Source: Winogradskyella helgolandensis
GTDB lineage: Bacteria; Bacteroidota; Bacteroidia; Flavobacteriales; Flavobacteriaceae
Direction of reading: 5' to 3'
DNA length: 64,000 nucleotides
NCBI RefSeq assembly: GCF_013404085.1
Contig: NZ_JABFHO010000001.1
Location: forward strand, 186,001-250,000
The notes under the pieces are model-generated. The model searched no databases. It saw only the letters and a program-made list of their open reading frames with translations, and was not told the DNA's origin. The position numbers were made by a program, and so were the translations under genes. How positions within the stretch are numbered: the first letter of the stretch is position 1; the number at the start of each line of letters is the position of its first letter. This document shows, in pieces, positions 47,601 to 56,966 of the stretch.

Positions 47601-49707
47601 CAATCAATCTATAGAACTCACTGATACATTAGAAAACATCGCTAAGAAGCATATTGCTATTATATTTGAAAATTATGACATCAATGAATTTTTCAACTAT
47701 TTAAGTCCAAAAGCCGAATTAGCCACTGGAAAATTAAATGGTAATTTTGTTCTTGAAGATCCTTTTGAAAACGCAGGAATCATTGCCGACCTAAGCATTA
47801 AAGACTTCTATGCACTGCAAACGGATTTAGGTACTTTGAGCATTAACGGGAATTCTCTTGGCGCAAATAGTTATGCTTTTAATGCTGGATTAAAAGGTGG
47901 TGATATTGATTTTGATCTCACCGGAGATTATACAGTGACAAACAACATAGCGAATCTCGATCTTGATTTTGACATCAATGAATTCAAAATAAAAGCGCTG
48001 AACACCTTATCTCAAGGTGAAGTTAAAAATTCTGAAGGTAGTTTCTCTGGTGCTTTTAAAGTAACAGGTACCACAGCAGATCCACAATACGATGGGTATC
48101 TCACATTTAATAATGCAAGTTTCAACATCGCTAAACTCAACTCAAAGTTTAGCATGGCCAATGAAAAACTAAACATTAACAACAGTGGTCTTTCTATGAA
48201 AGATTTTACCATTCGTGATGAAAATGATAATGCCTTGGTGCTTTCAGGAAACGTTGGCACCGAAAGTTTTATCAATCCAACATTCGATTTAACTGTAAAA
48301 ACTAAAAATTTTCAAGTCTTAAATGCCACTAAAGAAGACAACGAAGAATTTTACGGCAAAGTGACTTTTGATGCTAATGCAAAACTTACTGGAGATTTAC
48401 AAATCCCTAAATTAGATGCAAAACTCACCTTAGGTTCTGATACCGATTTCACCTACGTGTTACCATCTTCTGTTGCTAGTGTTGAAGAACGTGATGGTGT
48501 GGTTGTATTTGTAAATCGAGAAAATAGAGATGCTATTCTCACCCAAACAGAAGAACAAACGGCAACAATAAAAGGCTTTGATATTTCGGCCTTATTTAAC
48601 GTCGGTAAAAATGCTGCCGTTACTATAATTATAGATGAAGAAACTGGAGATAATTTTAAAATTTCGGGTGAAGGCGATTTTGTTTTTACCATGAAACCAA
48701 ACGGCAGAATTACATTAACTGGTGCTTATGAAATTTCAGAAGGGCATTACGAACTCAATCTTTACAATTTAGTTAATCGAAAATTTTTAATTGCGCAAGG
48801 CAGTCGTGTTACTTGGTCTGGTGATCCATTTGATGCTAAACTTGATGTACGCGCTATTTACAACTTAGAAACCTCAGCATATGGACTGATGGCCTCTCAA
48901 ATTTCTGGTGCAGATTCTTCTGTAAAAAGTAAATACCAAGAAGTTTTACCCTTTAATGTGTATCTTAATATTGACGGGGAACTTTTGCAGCCTAAAATTT
49001 CCTTTGGTTTAGATATGCCAGAAGAAGAACAAGGCGCAGTAAGCGGACAAGTGTATAGTAGAGTGCAACAAGTGAACCAACAAGAAGGTGAACTGAATCG
49101 ACAAGTCTTTTCTTTATTAGTCCTTAATCGATTCTACCCAGATTCTGGCAGCGATGGTAGTGATGGTGGTTTTGCAACCATAGCAAGAGACAATTTAAAT
49201 GATGCGGTTTCTGACCAACTTAATGCGTTTTCAGACAAACTTTTAGGCCGTTCTGGTATTGAACTCGATTTTGGATTGAACAGCTACACTGATTATCAAG
49301 GCGATTCACCAACAGACCGTACAGAATTAGAAATTGCGGCAAAGAAAAAATTGTTTAACGACAGATTAACCGTGAGTGTTGGTAGTGATGTGGACATACA
49401 AGGTAGCAGCAGCACTGATGAAGAAACACCTATCATTGGTAATGTAAGTTTAGAATATGCCTTAACAGAAGATGGTAGGTACCGATTAAAAGGCTTTAGA
49501 AAAAGTGAATTTGAAAATGTCATTGATGGTCAAACAATAGTCAGTGGTATTAGCTTAATATTTACTAAAGAATTTAACCAATTTAACGAACTTTGGGATG
49601 CTATTTTGCGTTCTAAGAAAGAGAAAGAAGCAGCATCCGAAGCTGAGGACGTTACTCAAGAAAAGCAAGAAGCTACGGACGAAAGCATGGAACAGAAAAC
49701 AAATTAA
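44626..49707 (+). CDS. tamB: Translocation and assembly module protein TamB
   Basis: The 1693-residue AsmA/TamB-type protein has an N-terminal basic segment and one membrane helix (about 25-41), then a very long periplasmic beta-groove with repeats such as SGxxxxDPQYDGYLTFNNA. The C-terminal TamB (DUF490) domain includes GAYEISEGHYELNLYNL. It is thought to bridge the inner and outer membranes and carry lipids or help barrel assembly. TTG at 44626 is the only suitable start; the frame closes 21 codons upstream with no ATG. It lies two bases before tamL, its outer-membrane partner. Confidence 0.92.
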   Translation: MNKTEDTAPQTPRKRKFRWLRRTLRVLLGVLVFLFLVILFVRSPWGQSIIVDKAVNFVADKTGTKVAIEKLFITFDGDVQLDGLYLEDIKGDTLVYSKSLEANIPLWKMIRGEGVGVDALDWDGLRANIIRKDSITGYNFQFLIDAFATTDTTTVETDTTSTPLNLVIGNLNFNNFDIVFDDAVAGIESRFKIGKLKADLETTNIEDMIFEASDIELTNANIKFIQKPATIDTTSSDAPLPKLAFENITFNNVVAYYESQPDRLIADVDISEFETRSPYINLAESDFSLGKITLKNSRISLTTEAEIDGLASKIDDVTEDSTTNNNTFEWPQLKVNVAAIDFENNTIDYRVGNAKPTKDVFNPDAIALSNFTLQAKDILLKDKNASLNLEQLNFNEASGLNLNQLAVNFDATDQNLQLDDLKFKLNNNSISGYAHLEYQSLSNLIESPETTKVNLNLPSFQFSLTEIFKFQPDLKKNEYLNKLSKKLVLGNLNASGTLASIKLNKAELNWGNSTRISTNGTLQNITDTETLAFNIPQFSAITKQSDLIQFVSEKDLGVSLPKDVKFVAQFKGNLKDISTKAKLTTTQGIATVNGNYKNAELIAFNANISIDDYKINELLNNPQLGALSLSITSQGSGNTINTLNANLDAKISEFQLNNYDIKDLIISGDIVNGAGNINSKYKDDNLNATLEAYVVLDSINPEIKVDLNVIGANLEALGVMQRNVKTAMHINANFKGNGERYDASAKMNDGVVVYDNRTYLIGDLDAVAHVDNDTTSVSLQNKIIDLNLQSNANPQTFSKAIQRHVLSYFYRDETVSDTISDSVNLKLEGKIAESSLLNDVFLVNVKDLDTIDIAVDFNEKARIFKANITAPHLNYSGNTLDSLAFSMDTDPENFNFNFGFNNVNIGPLDVPKTVITGKQTDHELALNFSGYHEEETLMNVNTKITGSRDQLRFTVNPDSLILNKEKWIVPSGNEVILTEKNLEFNDFKITKNNQSIELTDTLENIAKKHIAIIFENYDINEFFNYLSPKAELATGKLNGNFVLEDPFENAGIIADLSIKDFYALQTDLGTLSINGNSLGANSYAFNAGLKGGDIDFDLTGDYTVTNNIANLDLDFDINEFKIKALNTLSQGEVKNSEGSFSGAFKVTGTTADPQYDGYLTFNNASFNIAKLNSKFSMANEKLNINNSGLSMKDFTIRDENDNALVLSGNVGTESFINPTFDLTVKTKNFQVLNATKEDNEEFYGKVTFDANAKLTGDLQIPKLDAKLTLGSDTDFTYVLPSSVASVEERDGVVVFVNRENRDAILTQTEEQTATIKGFDISALFNVGKNAAVTIIIDEETGDNFKISGEGDFVFTMKPNGRITLTGAYEISEGHYELNLYNLVNRKFLIAQGSRVTWSGDPFDAKLDVRAIYNLETSAYGLMASQISGADSSVKSKYQEVLPFNVYLNIDGELLQPKISFGLDMPEEEQGAVSGQVYSRVQQVNQQEGELNRQVFSLLVLNRFYPDSGSDGSDGGFATIARDNLNDAVSDQLNAFSDKLLGRSGIELDFGLNSYTDYQGDSPTDRTELEIAAKKKLFNDRLTVSVGSDVDIQGSSSTDEETPIIGNVSLEYALTEDGRYRLKGFRKSEFENVIDGQTIVSGISLIFTKEFNQFNELWDAILRSKKEKEAASEAEDVTQEKQEATDESMEQKTN

Positions 49708-49709
49708 AT

Positions 49710-51995
49710 TTGAAAAGAACTTTAAGACATAGCGTTGCTTTTATCGTATTCGGAATGGTGCTATACTCGTGCAGTATCACAAAACACATTCCTGAAGGCG
49801 AACGCTTATATACAGGTGCTACCATTGAAATTGAAGCTGATTCTATTATAAAAAATGAAAAAGAACTAAAAACAGAATTAGAAACGATTTTGAGACCAGA
49901 ACCTAATTCAAAGTTTTTAGGAATGTATGTGGGTTTATATTATTATTACAAAAACCAAAAAGAGAATCCAGGATTTCTCAATAGATGGCTCTATAAACAA
50001 CTTGGAGAAAAACCCGTTTATCAATCTAGCGTAGAACCGTTTGAAGTTGAAGCTGTTTTAAGAAACCGATTAGAAAACAAAGGATTTTTCTACAGTACTG
50101 CAACATCTTCTTTTGAAGAGAAAGAGATTGAAGCCTCTATAAATTATAAACTAAATGTCACGGAACCTTATAAAATGGAGCGTTTTGAAATTGACTCAAT
50201 GCCTTCACCACTGTATGAAGCGGTCAAAAAAGAAACCGATAAATCTCATTTTCAAAATGATATGCGTTTCGATTTGTCTAATATGAAATTAGAACGCCAA
50301 CGTATTGATACAGAGCTAAAACAAAAAGGCTATTATAATCTGAATTCAGATTTTTTCATTTTTGAAGCCGACACGACGCAATATGATAAAAAGCGTTTCG
50401 ATTTATTTTTAAAATTAAAAGCTGAAGTCCCTAAAAAGGCAACCATTCCTTACCAAATTTCTACAATAAATGTCTTTTCAAATTACGATTTACAAGATTC
50501 GACGTACGTAGCGCCCGAACGATTCAACAATAAAAATTACATCCAAGATACACTTTTTATGAAACTAAAATATCTTGATGAATTTGTTACACTAAAGGAA
50601 GGCGATTTATACAGTCCTGACGAATCTAAAAATACAGCAAGACGACTTTCAAAAATCGGAGCCTATAAATACGTGAACATTCAATATAAAGAAATTGATT
50701 CATTAGAAACCGATAGTTTAGGACTTCTAGAAGCCAATATATTCTTATCACCATTAACAAAACGCGCTGTTCGTGCAGAATTACAAGGCGTTACAAAATC
50801 TAATAATTATACAGGACCACATTTAGCATTAACCTACAGTAATCGTAATGTCTTTAATGGTGGAGAAACCTTAAATATTAGCACAAATGTGGGTTATGAA
50901 TCGCAGTTTGCCAGTGGTGATGATGCAGGAAATACAAGTTTAGAATTAGGCTTAACTACCGAACTTATTTTTCCACGTGTTTTATTTCCGGTAAAAATTA
51001 ATACGGATTTCTTTAAATATTCTATACCAAAAACCAAAACAAGCATTGGACTTAACTATTTAAGTCGAAGCGAATTGTACACTTTACTCTCTGCAAATGG
51101 CCAATTTGGGTATTCTTGGAATGCGAATAAATATATAACTTATGCTTTTAACCCTATATCGGTGAGTTACACAAGACTTTCAAATACAACCGATGAATTT
51201 GACGCTATTTTAGATGAAAATGTATATCTACAACAAAGTTTCGATCAGCAATTTATTTCAGGGATGACCTTTTCATTCACCTATAACGAAATGGTAGACG
51301 CAAACGATCCTAATCAATTTTACCTCAATACTACCTTAGATGTTGCAGGTAATTCAATAAGCTTATTAGGACAAGAAACCACATCTGGTGAACCTAAAGA
51401 ATTTTTAGGTTTGGAATATGCGCAATATGCGAAAGCCGATTTAGATTTAAGATTCCATCTTAATTTCGGCAAAGACCGAGCGCAAACTTTAGCAACGCGT
51501 TTATTTGCTGGTTATGGTTTACCTTATGGAAATTCGGATGTTATTCCCTACGTGAAACAATATTTTTCAGGAGGACCTTACAGCGTTAGAGCATTTAAAA
51601 CACGCTCTTTAGGACCAGGAACCTATGACGATGAGAGCGATGACGATAGCGATGTGACCTACTTTGACCAAACCGGAAACATTAGACTCGAAGCCAATGT
51701 AGAATATCGTTTTCCGTTATTTTCATTTTTTAAAGGTGCGGTATTCGCTGATGCTGGAAATGTTTGGAACTCTAAAACGAATTCAGTATTTGATGGCGAA
51801 GATAAATTTACCTCTAACTTCATCAATGAATTAGGTATGGGAGCTGGATTTGGATTGCATATAGATGTGCAAGGCTTTGTCATTCGGTTCGATTTGGCAG
51901 CACCATTTCACGATCCTTCACTAGCAGAAGGTGAGCGCTGGGATTTTAAATATGATGAACCTGTGCTTAATTTTGCTATTGGGTATTCGTTCTAA
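49710..51995 (+). CDS. tamL: TamA-like outer-membrane lipoprotein (TamL)
   Basis: The 761-residue protein starts at TTG 49710 with a type II signal peptide (Lys and Arg at 2, 3 and 6, hydrophobic core, Cys21 after LYS). The TTG is needed for this signal: the first ATG (residue 16) would remove it. POTRA-like repeats occupy about residues 30-330. The C-terminal Omp85 barrel includes the PYVKQYFSGGPYSVRAF motif near 620 and ends in aromatic SF. It belongs to the lipid-anchored TamA group of Bacteroidota. It is translationally close to tamB (two-base gap). Confidence 0.93.
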   Translation: MKRTLRHSVAFIVFGMVLYSCSITKHIPEGERLYTGATIEIEADSIIKNEKELKTELETILRPEPNSKFLGMYVGLYYYYKNQKENPGFLNRWLYKQLGEKPVYQSSVEPFEVEAVLRNRLENKGFFYSTATSSFEEKEIEASINYKLNVTEPYKMERFEIDSMPSPLYEAVKKETDKSHFQNDMRFDLSNMKLERQRIDTELKQKGYYNLNSDFFIFEADTTQYDKKRFDLFLKLKAEVPKKATIPYQISTINVFSNYDLQDSTYVAPERFNNKNYIQDTLFMKLKYLDEFVTLKEGDLYSPDESKNTARRLSKIGAYKYVNIQYKEIDSLETDSLGLLEANIFLSPLTKRAVRAELQGVTKSNNYTGPHLALTYSNRNVFNGGETLNISTNVGYESQFASGDDAGNTSLELGLTTELIFPRVLFPVKINTDFFKYSIPKTKTSIGLNYLSRSELYTLLSANGQFGYSWNANKYITYAFNPISVSYTRLSNTTDEFDAILDENVYLQQSFDQQFISGMTFSFTYNEMVDANDPNQFYLNTTLDVAGNSISLLGQETTSGEPKEFLGLEYAQYAKADLDLRFHLNFGKDRAQTLATRLFAGYGLPYGNSDVIPYVKQYFSGGPYSVRAFKTRSLGPGTYDDESDDDSDVTYFDQTGNIRLEANVEYRFPLFSFFKGAVFADAGNVWNSKTNSVFDGEDKFTSNFINELGMGAGFGLHIDVQGFVIRFDLAAPFHDPSLAEGERWDFKYDEPVLNFAIGYSF

Positions 51996-52151
51996 ATAGA
52001 GACAAGCCCAAGTAAGCTGACACCATAAATCTTCTTTTTTTATCATTTATCTCAAACTTCAAGCTAAAACCTTAATAAGGTCGCACCTAATTCCTAAAAT
52101 TATTATATATTTATTGATTCACATATTTTAAAAACACAGATTCACATTTAG

Positions 52152-52625
52152 ATGACAGATAAAGAACAATTCATGAAAGAAGCGGTTAACGCTGCCCTTA
52201 AAGGAATGAACAATAATGAAGGTGGACCATTTGGTTGCGTTGTTGTTAAAGACGGAAAAATTGTAGGACGCGGCAACAACAAGGTCACCTCTACTAACGA
52301 TCCAACAGCACATGCCGAAGTTACAGCCATTAGAGATGCTTGTAAAAATTTAGATTCTTTCCAATTGGACGGTTGCGAAATTTATACCTCTTGCGAACCG
52401 TGCCCAATGTGCTTAGGAGCCATTTACTGGGCACGACCAGACAAGGTTTATTACGGTAGTAATCAAGTAGATGCTGCGAATATTGGCTTTGATGACGAAT
52501 TTATTTATAAAGAAATTCCATTACCATACTCAGAACGTAGTATTCCTTTTGAACAATTGGCAAGAGAAGTGGCTTTAGAACCTTTTCAGGAATGGACTAA
52601 GAAACTTGATAAGACTGAGTATTAG
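52152..52625 (+). CDS. guaD: Guanine deaminase, cytidine-deaminase fold
   Basis: This zinc hydrolase converts guanine to xanthine and ammonia. His54-Ala-Glu56 in TAHAEVTA and Cys84/Cys87 in CEPCPMC bind zinc and supply the catalytic Glu. The 157 residues follow Bacillus subtilis GuaD closely through the middle (TSNDPTAHAEVTAIR-like; LGAIYWARP; GFDDxFIYKEI) and at the C-terminal TEY, so guanine deaminase is preferred over a tRNA adenosine deaminase. It stands at the head of the purine breakdown genes, and xanthine dehydrogenase follows. Confidence 0.9.
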   Translation: MTDKEQFMKEAVNAALKGMNNNEGGPFGCVVVKDGKIVGRGNNKVTSTNDPTAHAEVTAIRDACKNLDSFQLDGCEIYTSCEPCPMCLGAIYWARPDKVYYGSNQVDAANIGFDDEFIYKEIPLPYSERSIPFEQLAREVALEPFQEWTKKLDKTEY

Positions 52626-52639
52626 TAAATAAAATTATT

Positions 52640-53221
52640 TTGTGGCATTATAAAAGTAAATTAATAAGCGAAGGAATTATTAAATTTCAAATTCATGAAA
52701 ATGACAAAATTATCAATTTCAAAGATTGGATTTTCCTTATTCAAAACTCTTCCGAATTTATTGAATTCTTCATTGAACTATTAAGAAATTGTGAATTCGA
52801 TGCATATTATTGGGAAGTTAAGCCGATTGATAAGAAAAGTATATGTGAAAAGTTTGAATTTGTTCTAATTTTTTCTTCACATCTCAATTCTTTAAAATCA
52901 AATATCACTCCTTTTGAAAAATATTTTCAAAATAATTCAGAAGTTGTTAGTTTTAATAATTTACGTGGTGATGCTAAACTAATAGTTCCTACTAAAATAT
53001 CTGATATAGAAAATTACACACATATAGCCATATTCATTTGTAAAGCTCCTCAACATCAAATAATAAAGTTTTGGAAAAAAGTAGCTCAAGAATATTCAAA
53101 AATAATTGGCACTGAAAAAAAATGGTTGAGTACTGCTGGTTTAGGAGTTCATTGGCTACATGTTAGATTAGACTCTAAGCCAAAATATTATAAATATAAA
53201 GAATACAAATTGATAACATAA
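52640..53221 (+). CDS. DUF6940-like protein
   Basis: The 193-residue protein starts at TTG 52640, 14 bases after guaD; no ATG precedes its conserved N-terminal WHYKSKL. The C-terminal part LSTAGLGVHWLHVRLDSKPK and YYKYKEY, with the earlier GDAKLIVPT and HIAIFICKAP, matches what I know as DUF6940, a widespread family without known function. It has no signal peptide and is notably AT-rich compared with its neighbours. It sits between guaD and xdhA, where no purine function is expected of it, so insertion by transfer is possible. Confidence 0.78.
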   Translation: MWHYKSKLISEGIIKFQIHENDKIINFKDWIFLIQNSSEFIEFFIELLRNCEFDAYYWEVKPIDKKSICEKFEFVLIFSSHLNSLKSNITPFEKYFQNNSEVVSFNNLRGDAKLIVPTKISDIENYTHIAIFICKAPQHQIIKFWKKVAQEYSKIIGTEKKWLSTAGLGVHWLHVRLDSKPKYYKYKEYKLIT

Positions 53222-53236
53222 CAAAGAACTAGACCA

Positions 53237-54646
53237 TTGATCACCTTCATCCTAAATAACAAAACCATTAAAACGTCAGAACATTCAGGCACAACTTTAC
53301 TGGATTTTGTACGTTACGAGCAACGCCTTACAGGAACCAAAATTGGTTGTCGCGAAGGTGACTGTGGAGCTTGCACACTTTTAGTTGGCACATTAACCAA
53401 CGATATTATGGAATACCAAAGTATCACCTCGTGCATTTCACCATTAGGTAATGCGCATGGCAAACATATTGTAACGGTTGAAGGCACAAATCTAAAAGGC
53501 AAACTAACCACAGCTCAAGAAGCCATGAAATCAAATTACGCGACGCAATGCGGATTTTGCACACCAGGTTTCGTCGTCGCTTTAACAGGTTTTGCATTAT
53601 CGAATTCTGAAAACAATTACGAGAATGCACTAAATGCCATTAGCGGCAATATTTGTAGATGCACTGGTTATAAAGCCATTGAAAAAGCCGCTCACCAAGT
53701 GGTTGAAAAACTAGAGCATCAAGAAAAAAATTCTTTTAAATGGTTAATTGACAATGGATTTATTCCAGAGTATTTTGAAAGCATTCCACAACGTTTAAAA
53801 GACATCGAAGGAAAATATCTAAATCAACCCAAAGGAAAATATGTTTCTGGAGGTACCGATTTATACGTCCAAAAAGCAGATCACTTAGCAGATAATGACG
53901 TGCATCTAATTGCTGAGAAAGATTATCTAAAAGGCATTACCATTGAAAACGGAATTTGTACCATTGGAACCAACTCAACAGTTTCAGATTTATGGAATCA
54001 TATAGAATTAAATAACAGGTTACCACACTTAAAAAAGTATTTAAAACTAGTATCATCTGAGCAAATTAGAAACATGGCTTCCTTAGGCGGAAACTTAGTG
54101 AATGCCTCACCAATTGGTGATATGACCATTTTCTTTTTAGCGTTGAATAGTGAAATCACAATTTCAAACGAAAATCAAAAAGAACGAACTCGCAAGCTTA
54201 AAAATTTCTACCAAGGATACAAAACCTTCGATTTAAAAGAAGGCGAACTTCTAAAAGACATCACCTTTAAATTACCAACAGAACAGTCATTTTTCAATTT
54301 TGAAAAAGTGTGTAAACGCACCCATTTAGATATTGCAAGTGTCAATTCTGCCATTCAGTTGTCTGTTGAAAACGACACCATTTCAGAAGCTCACGTTTCA
54401 ATTGGTGGTGTTGCTGCTATTCCAAAGTATTTACATGAAACTTCCGCTTTTTTAGTAGGGAAACCACTGACTTTAGAAACAATATTGAAAGCTAACGAGA
54501 TACTTCAAAAAGAAATCAGTCCAATTAGCGATGTTAGAGGCACAACAGATTACAAACGCTTGCTTGCTAGACAATTGTTTTTCGCGCATTTCACGGAGTT
54601 GTTTCCAAAGTATTTCACCTTAAACGATTTTATTCAACATGCATAA
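53237..54646 (+). CDS. xdhA: Xanthine dehydrogenase, Fe-S/FAD subunit
   Basis: The 469-residue subunit carries electrons from the molybdenum subunit to FAD and NAD+. Plant-type [2Fe-2S]: GCREGDCGACTL with Cys38, 43 and 46. Second cluster: QCGFCTPGF (Cys105, 108) and NICRCTG (Cys140, 142). The FAD domain covers about 190-360 and the CO-dehydrogenase flavoprotein C-terminal domain about 370-460. The start is TTG at 53237, directly before the conserved ITFILNNK. It overlaps xdhB by eight bases. Confidence 0.95.
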   Translation: MITFILNNKTIKTSEHSGTTLLDFVRYEQRLTGTKIGCREGDCGACTLLVGTLTNDIMEYQSITSCISPLGNAHGKHIVTVEGTNLKGKLTTAQEAMKSNYATQCGFCTPGFVVALTGFALSNSENNYENALNAISGNICRCTGYKAIEKAAHQVVEKLEHQEKNSFKWLIDNGFIPEYFESIPQRLKDIEGKYLNQPKGKYVSGGTDLYVQKADHLADNDVHLIAEKDYLKGITIENGICTIGTNSTVSDLWNHIELNNRLPHLKKYLKLVSSEQIRNMASLGGNLVNASPIGDMTIFFLALNSEITISNENQKERTRKLKNFYQGYKTFDLKEGELLKDITFKLPTEQSFFNFEKVCKRTHLDIASVNSAIQLSVENDTISEAHVSIGGVAAIPKYLHETSAFLVGKPLTLETILKANEILQKEISPISDVRGTTDYKRLLARQLFFAHFTELFPKYFTLNDFIQHA

Positions 54647-56960
54647 GAACAAAGAAAATAAAGTCTTAGATACGAAGTTAGATGCGGTTTCAAAATCATT
54701 AAAACGCAGCATTAAAAACTTAGATTCTTACACACATGTTAGAGGTGAATCTCTATATGTTGATGATGTTAATATTAGACAAGGTACCTTTCACGCCGTG
54801 GTTTTTGACTCACCAAAAGCTCACGGAAAAATTAAAAGTATTGATTACTCAAAAGCGGAATCATTAGATGGTGTGGAACGTATTTTTACGTATAAAGATG
54901 TTCCTGGTAAAAACGAAATTGGCGGCATTATTCCAGACGAACCTTTATTTGCAGAACACGAGGTCGATTTTTGGGGCATGCCAATTGCGCTAATTGTAGC
55001 AGAATCAGAATTTATTGCCAGAAAAGCTCGAGATTTAATCGAGATTGAAATTGAAGATTTACCAGTCATCACCACAGCAAAAGAAGCAAAAGCAAAAGGC
55101 AGCTTTATTAATGCACCACGTTCTTTTAGTTTAGGCGATACAGAAAAAGCATTTCAAGATTGTGAGTACGTTTTTGAAGGCGAAACCTTTTCCAACGGTC
55201 AAGAACATTTATATATTGAAGCGCAAGGTGCTTACGCAGAACCTTTAGAAAATGGCAATATAAAAGTGACGTCTTCTACACAAGGACCAACTTCTGTACA
55301 GAAAACAATTGCTCAAGTTTTAGGTATTGCAATGCATAAAATTGAAGTTGATGTCACACGACTTGGTGGCGGATTTGGTGGCAAGGAAGACCAAGCGACA
55401 CCTTGGGCTGTGATGGCTGCATTGGCAACGTATCATTTAAATCAATCGGTAAAATTGATACTGAATCGTCATGATGATTTACGCATGACAGGTAAACGTC
55501 ATCCTTATGAAAGCACTTATAAAATTGGACTTTCTAAAGACTTAAAAATCCTAGCCTACCAAACTGAATTTTTACAAAATTCTGGAGCAGCAGCAGATTT
55601 ATCGCCAGCCATTGCAGAGCGTACCTTATTTCATGCCACCAACAGTTATTATGTACCAAATGTAACAACCAAAGTATTGAGTTGTAAAACCAACTTACCA
55701 CCAAATACAGCCTTTAGAGGTTTTGGTGGACCACAAGGTATGTTTGTTATTGAGTCTGCGATTGCAAAAGCTGCTTCTGAAATTGGAGTTTCTGCCAGAC
55801 AAATTCAAGAAGCCAATTTGTTAGATGAAAATGACACGTTTTCGTATGGACAAATAGCTAAAAAAGTAGAAGCTAAAAACACATGGAATTCTGCTAAAAA
55901 CATATTTAATAGTGAAGTTTTAGAACAAGAGGTTTCAGACTTCAACAAAAACAATACAGCGTTTAAAAAAGGGGTATCGTTTATGCCCATTACTTTTGGT
56001 ATTTCGTTTACCAATACACCAATGAATCATGCACGTGCTTTGGTTCATATTTATTTAGATGGAAGTATTGGCATTAGTACTGCTGCTGTAGAAATGGGAC
56101 AAGGAGTAAACACAAAAATGATGCAAATTGCGGCTGATGTTTTCTCGGTTTCCATAGAACACATTAAGATTGAAACTACCAACACCACTAGAGTTGCCAA
56201 CACCTCACCTTCTGCTGCGAGTTCTACAGCCGATTTAAATGGAAAGGCTACTCTAATGGCATGTAATGCTTTATTGGAACGTCTCAAAAACGTGGCAGCT
56301 GCCTACTTAAAAGTGACACCTGAAGCCATTGTATTAAAAGACGAATTCGTTTACATGAATAATGAAAAAACAGAAGTGGAATGGAAGCATCTGATAAGCA
56401 TGGCCATGTTAGAGCGGGTTGCTTTAACCGAAAATGCACATTACGCCACACCAGAAATTCACTTTGATAAAACTAAAGAAAAAGGACATCCTTTTGCCTA
56501 TCATGTTTATGGTACAGCGATTACTACGACAACCATAGATTGTACACGTGGGACTTACGAATTTGACTCTGTAAAAATCGTTCATGATTATGGCAAAAGC
56601 ATGAGTGAAGGTATAGATTTAGGTCAGGTTGAAGGTGCATTAATTCAAGGTATGGGTTGGATGACTATGGAAGAAATTGCTTATAATGATGAAGGCAAAT
56701 TACTCTCGAACGCGCTTTCCACTTACAAAATACCAGATATTTTTTCTGTACCAAAAAGCGTGGAAGTGATTCCTGTGGAAACCAAAGGACATGAATTAGC
56801 TATTTTAAAATCAAAAGCCGTTGGCGAACCGCCTTTAATGTATGGCATTGGTGCTTATTTTGCACTTCAAAATGCCATAAAAGCCTTTAATTCCAACTAT
56901 GATTTAAAGTTTCACGCTCCAATGACTCCTGAAAAAGTCTTAATGAGTTTATACAGTTAA
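54639..56960 (+). CDS. xdhB: Xanthine dehydrogenase, molybdenum-binding subunit
   Basis: This 773-residue subunit hydroxylates hypoxanthine and xanthine to urate. LGGGFGGKEDQ near 244, AFRGFGGPQGMFV near 365 and the catalytic Glu730 in AVGEPPLMYG are present. It overlaps xdhA (eight bases) and precedes allB by six bases. No xdhC maturation gene lies in the window; cofactor sulfuration must be encoded elsewhere. Confidence 0.95.
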   Translation: MHKNKENKVLDTKLDAVSKSLKRSIKNLDSYTHVRGESLYVDDVNIRQGTFHAVVFDSPKAHGKIKSIDYSKAESLDGVERIFTYKDVPGKNEIGGIIPDEPLFAEHEVDFWGMPIALIVAESEFIARKARDLIEIEIEDLPVITTAKEAKAKGSFINAPRSFSLGDTEKAFQDCEYVFEGETFSNGQEHLYIEAQGAYAEPLENGNIKVTSSTQGPTSVQKTIAQVLGIAMHKIEVDVTRLGGGFGGKEDQATPWAVMAALATYHLNQSVKLILNRHDDLRMTGKRHPYESTYKIGLSKDLKILAYQTEFLQNSGAAADLSPAIAERTLFHATNSYYVPNVTTKVLSCKTNLPPNTAFRGFGGPQGMFVIESAIAKAASEIGVSARQIQEANLLDENDTFSYGQIAKKVEAKNTWNSAKNIFNSEVLEQEVSDFNKNNTAFKKGVSFMPITFGISFTNTPMNHARALVHIYLDGSIGISTAAVEMGQGVNTKMMQIAADVFSVSIEHIKIETTNTTRVANTSPSAASSTADLNGKATLMACNALLERLKNVAAAYLKVTPEAIVLKDEFVYMNNEKTEVEWKHLISMAMLERVALTENAHYATPEIHFDKTKEKGHPFAYHVYGTAITTTTIDCTRGTYEFDSVKIVHDYGKSMSEGIDLGQVEGALIQGMGWMTMEEIAYNDEGKLLSNALSTYKIPDIFSVPKSVEVIPVETKGHELAILKSKAVGEPPLMYGIGAYFALQNAIKAFNSNYDLKFHAPMTPEKVLMSLYS

Positions 56961-56966
56961 AAAGCC

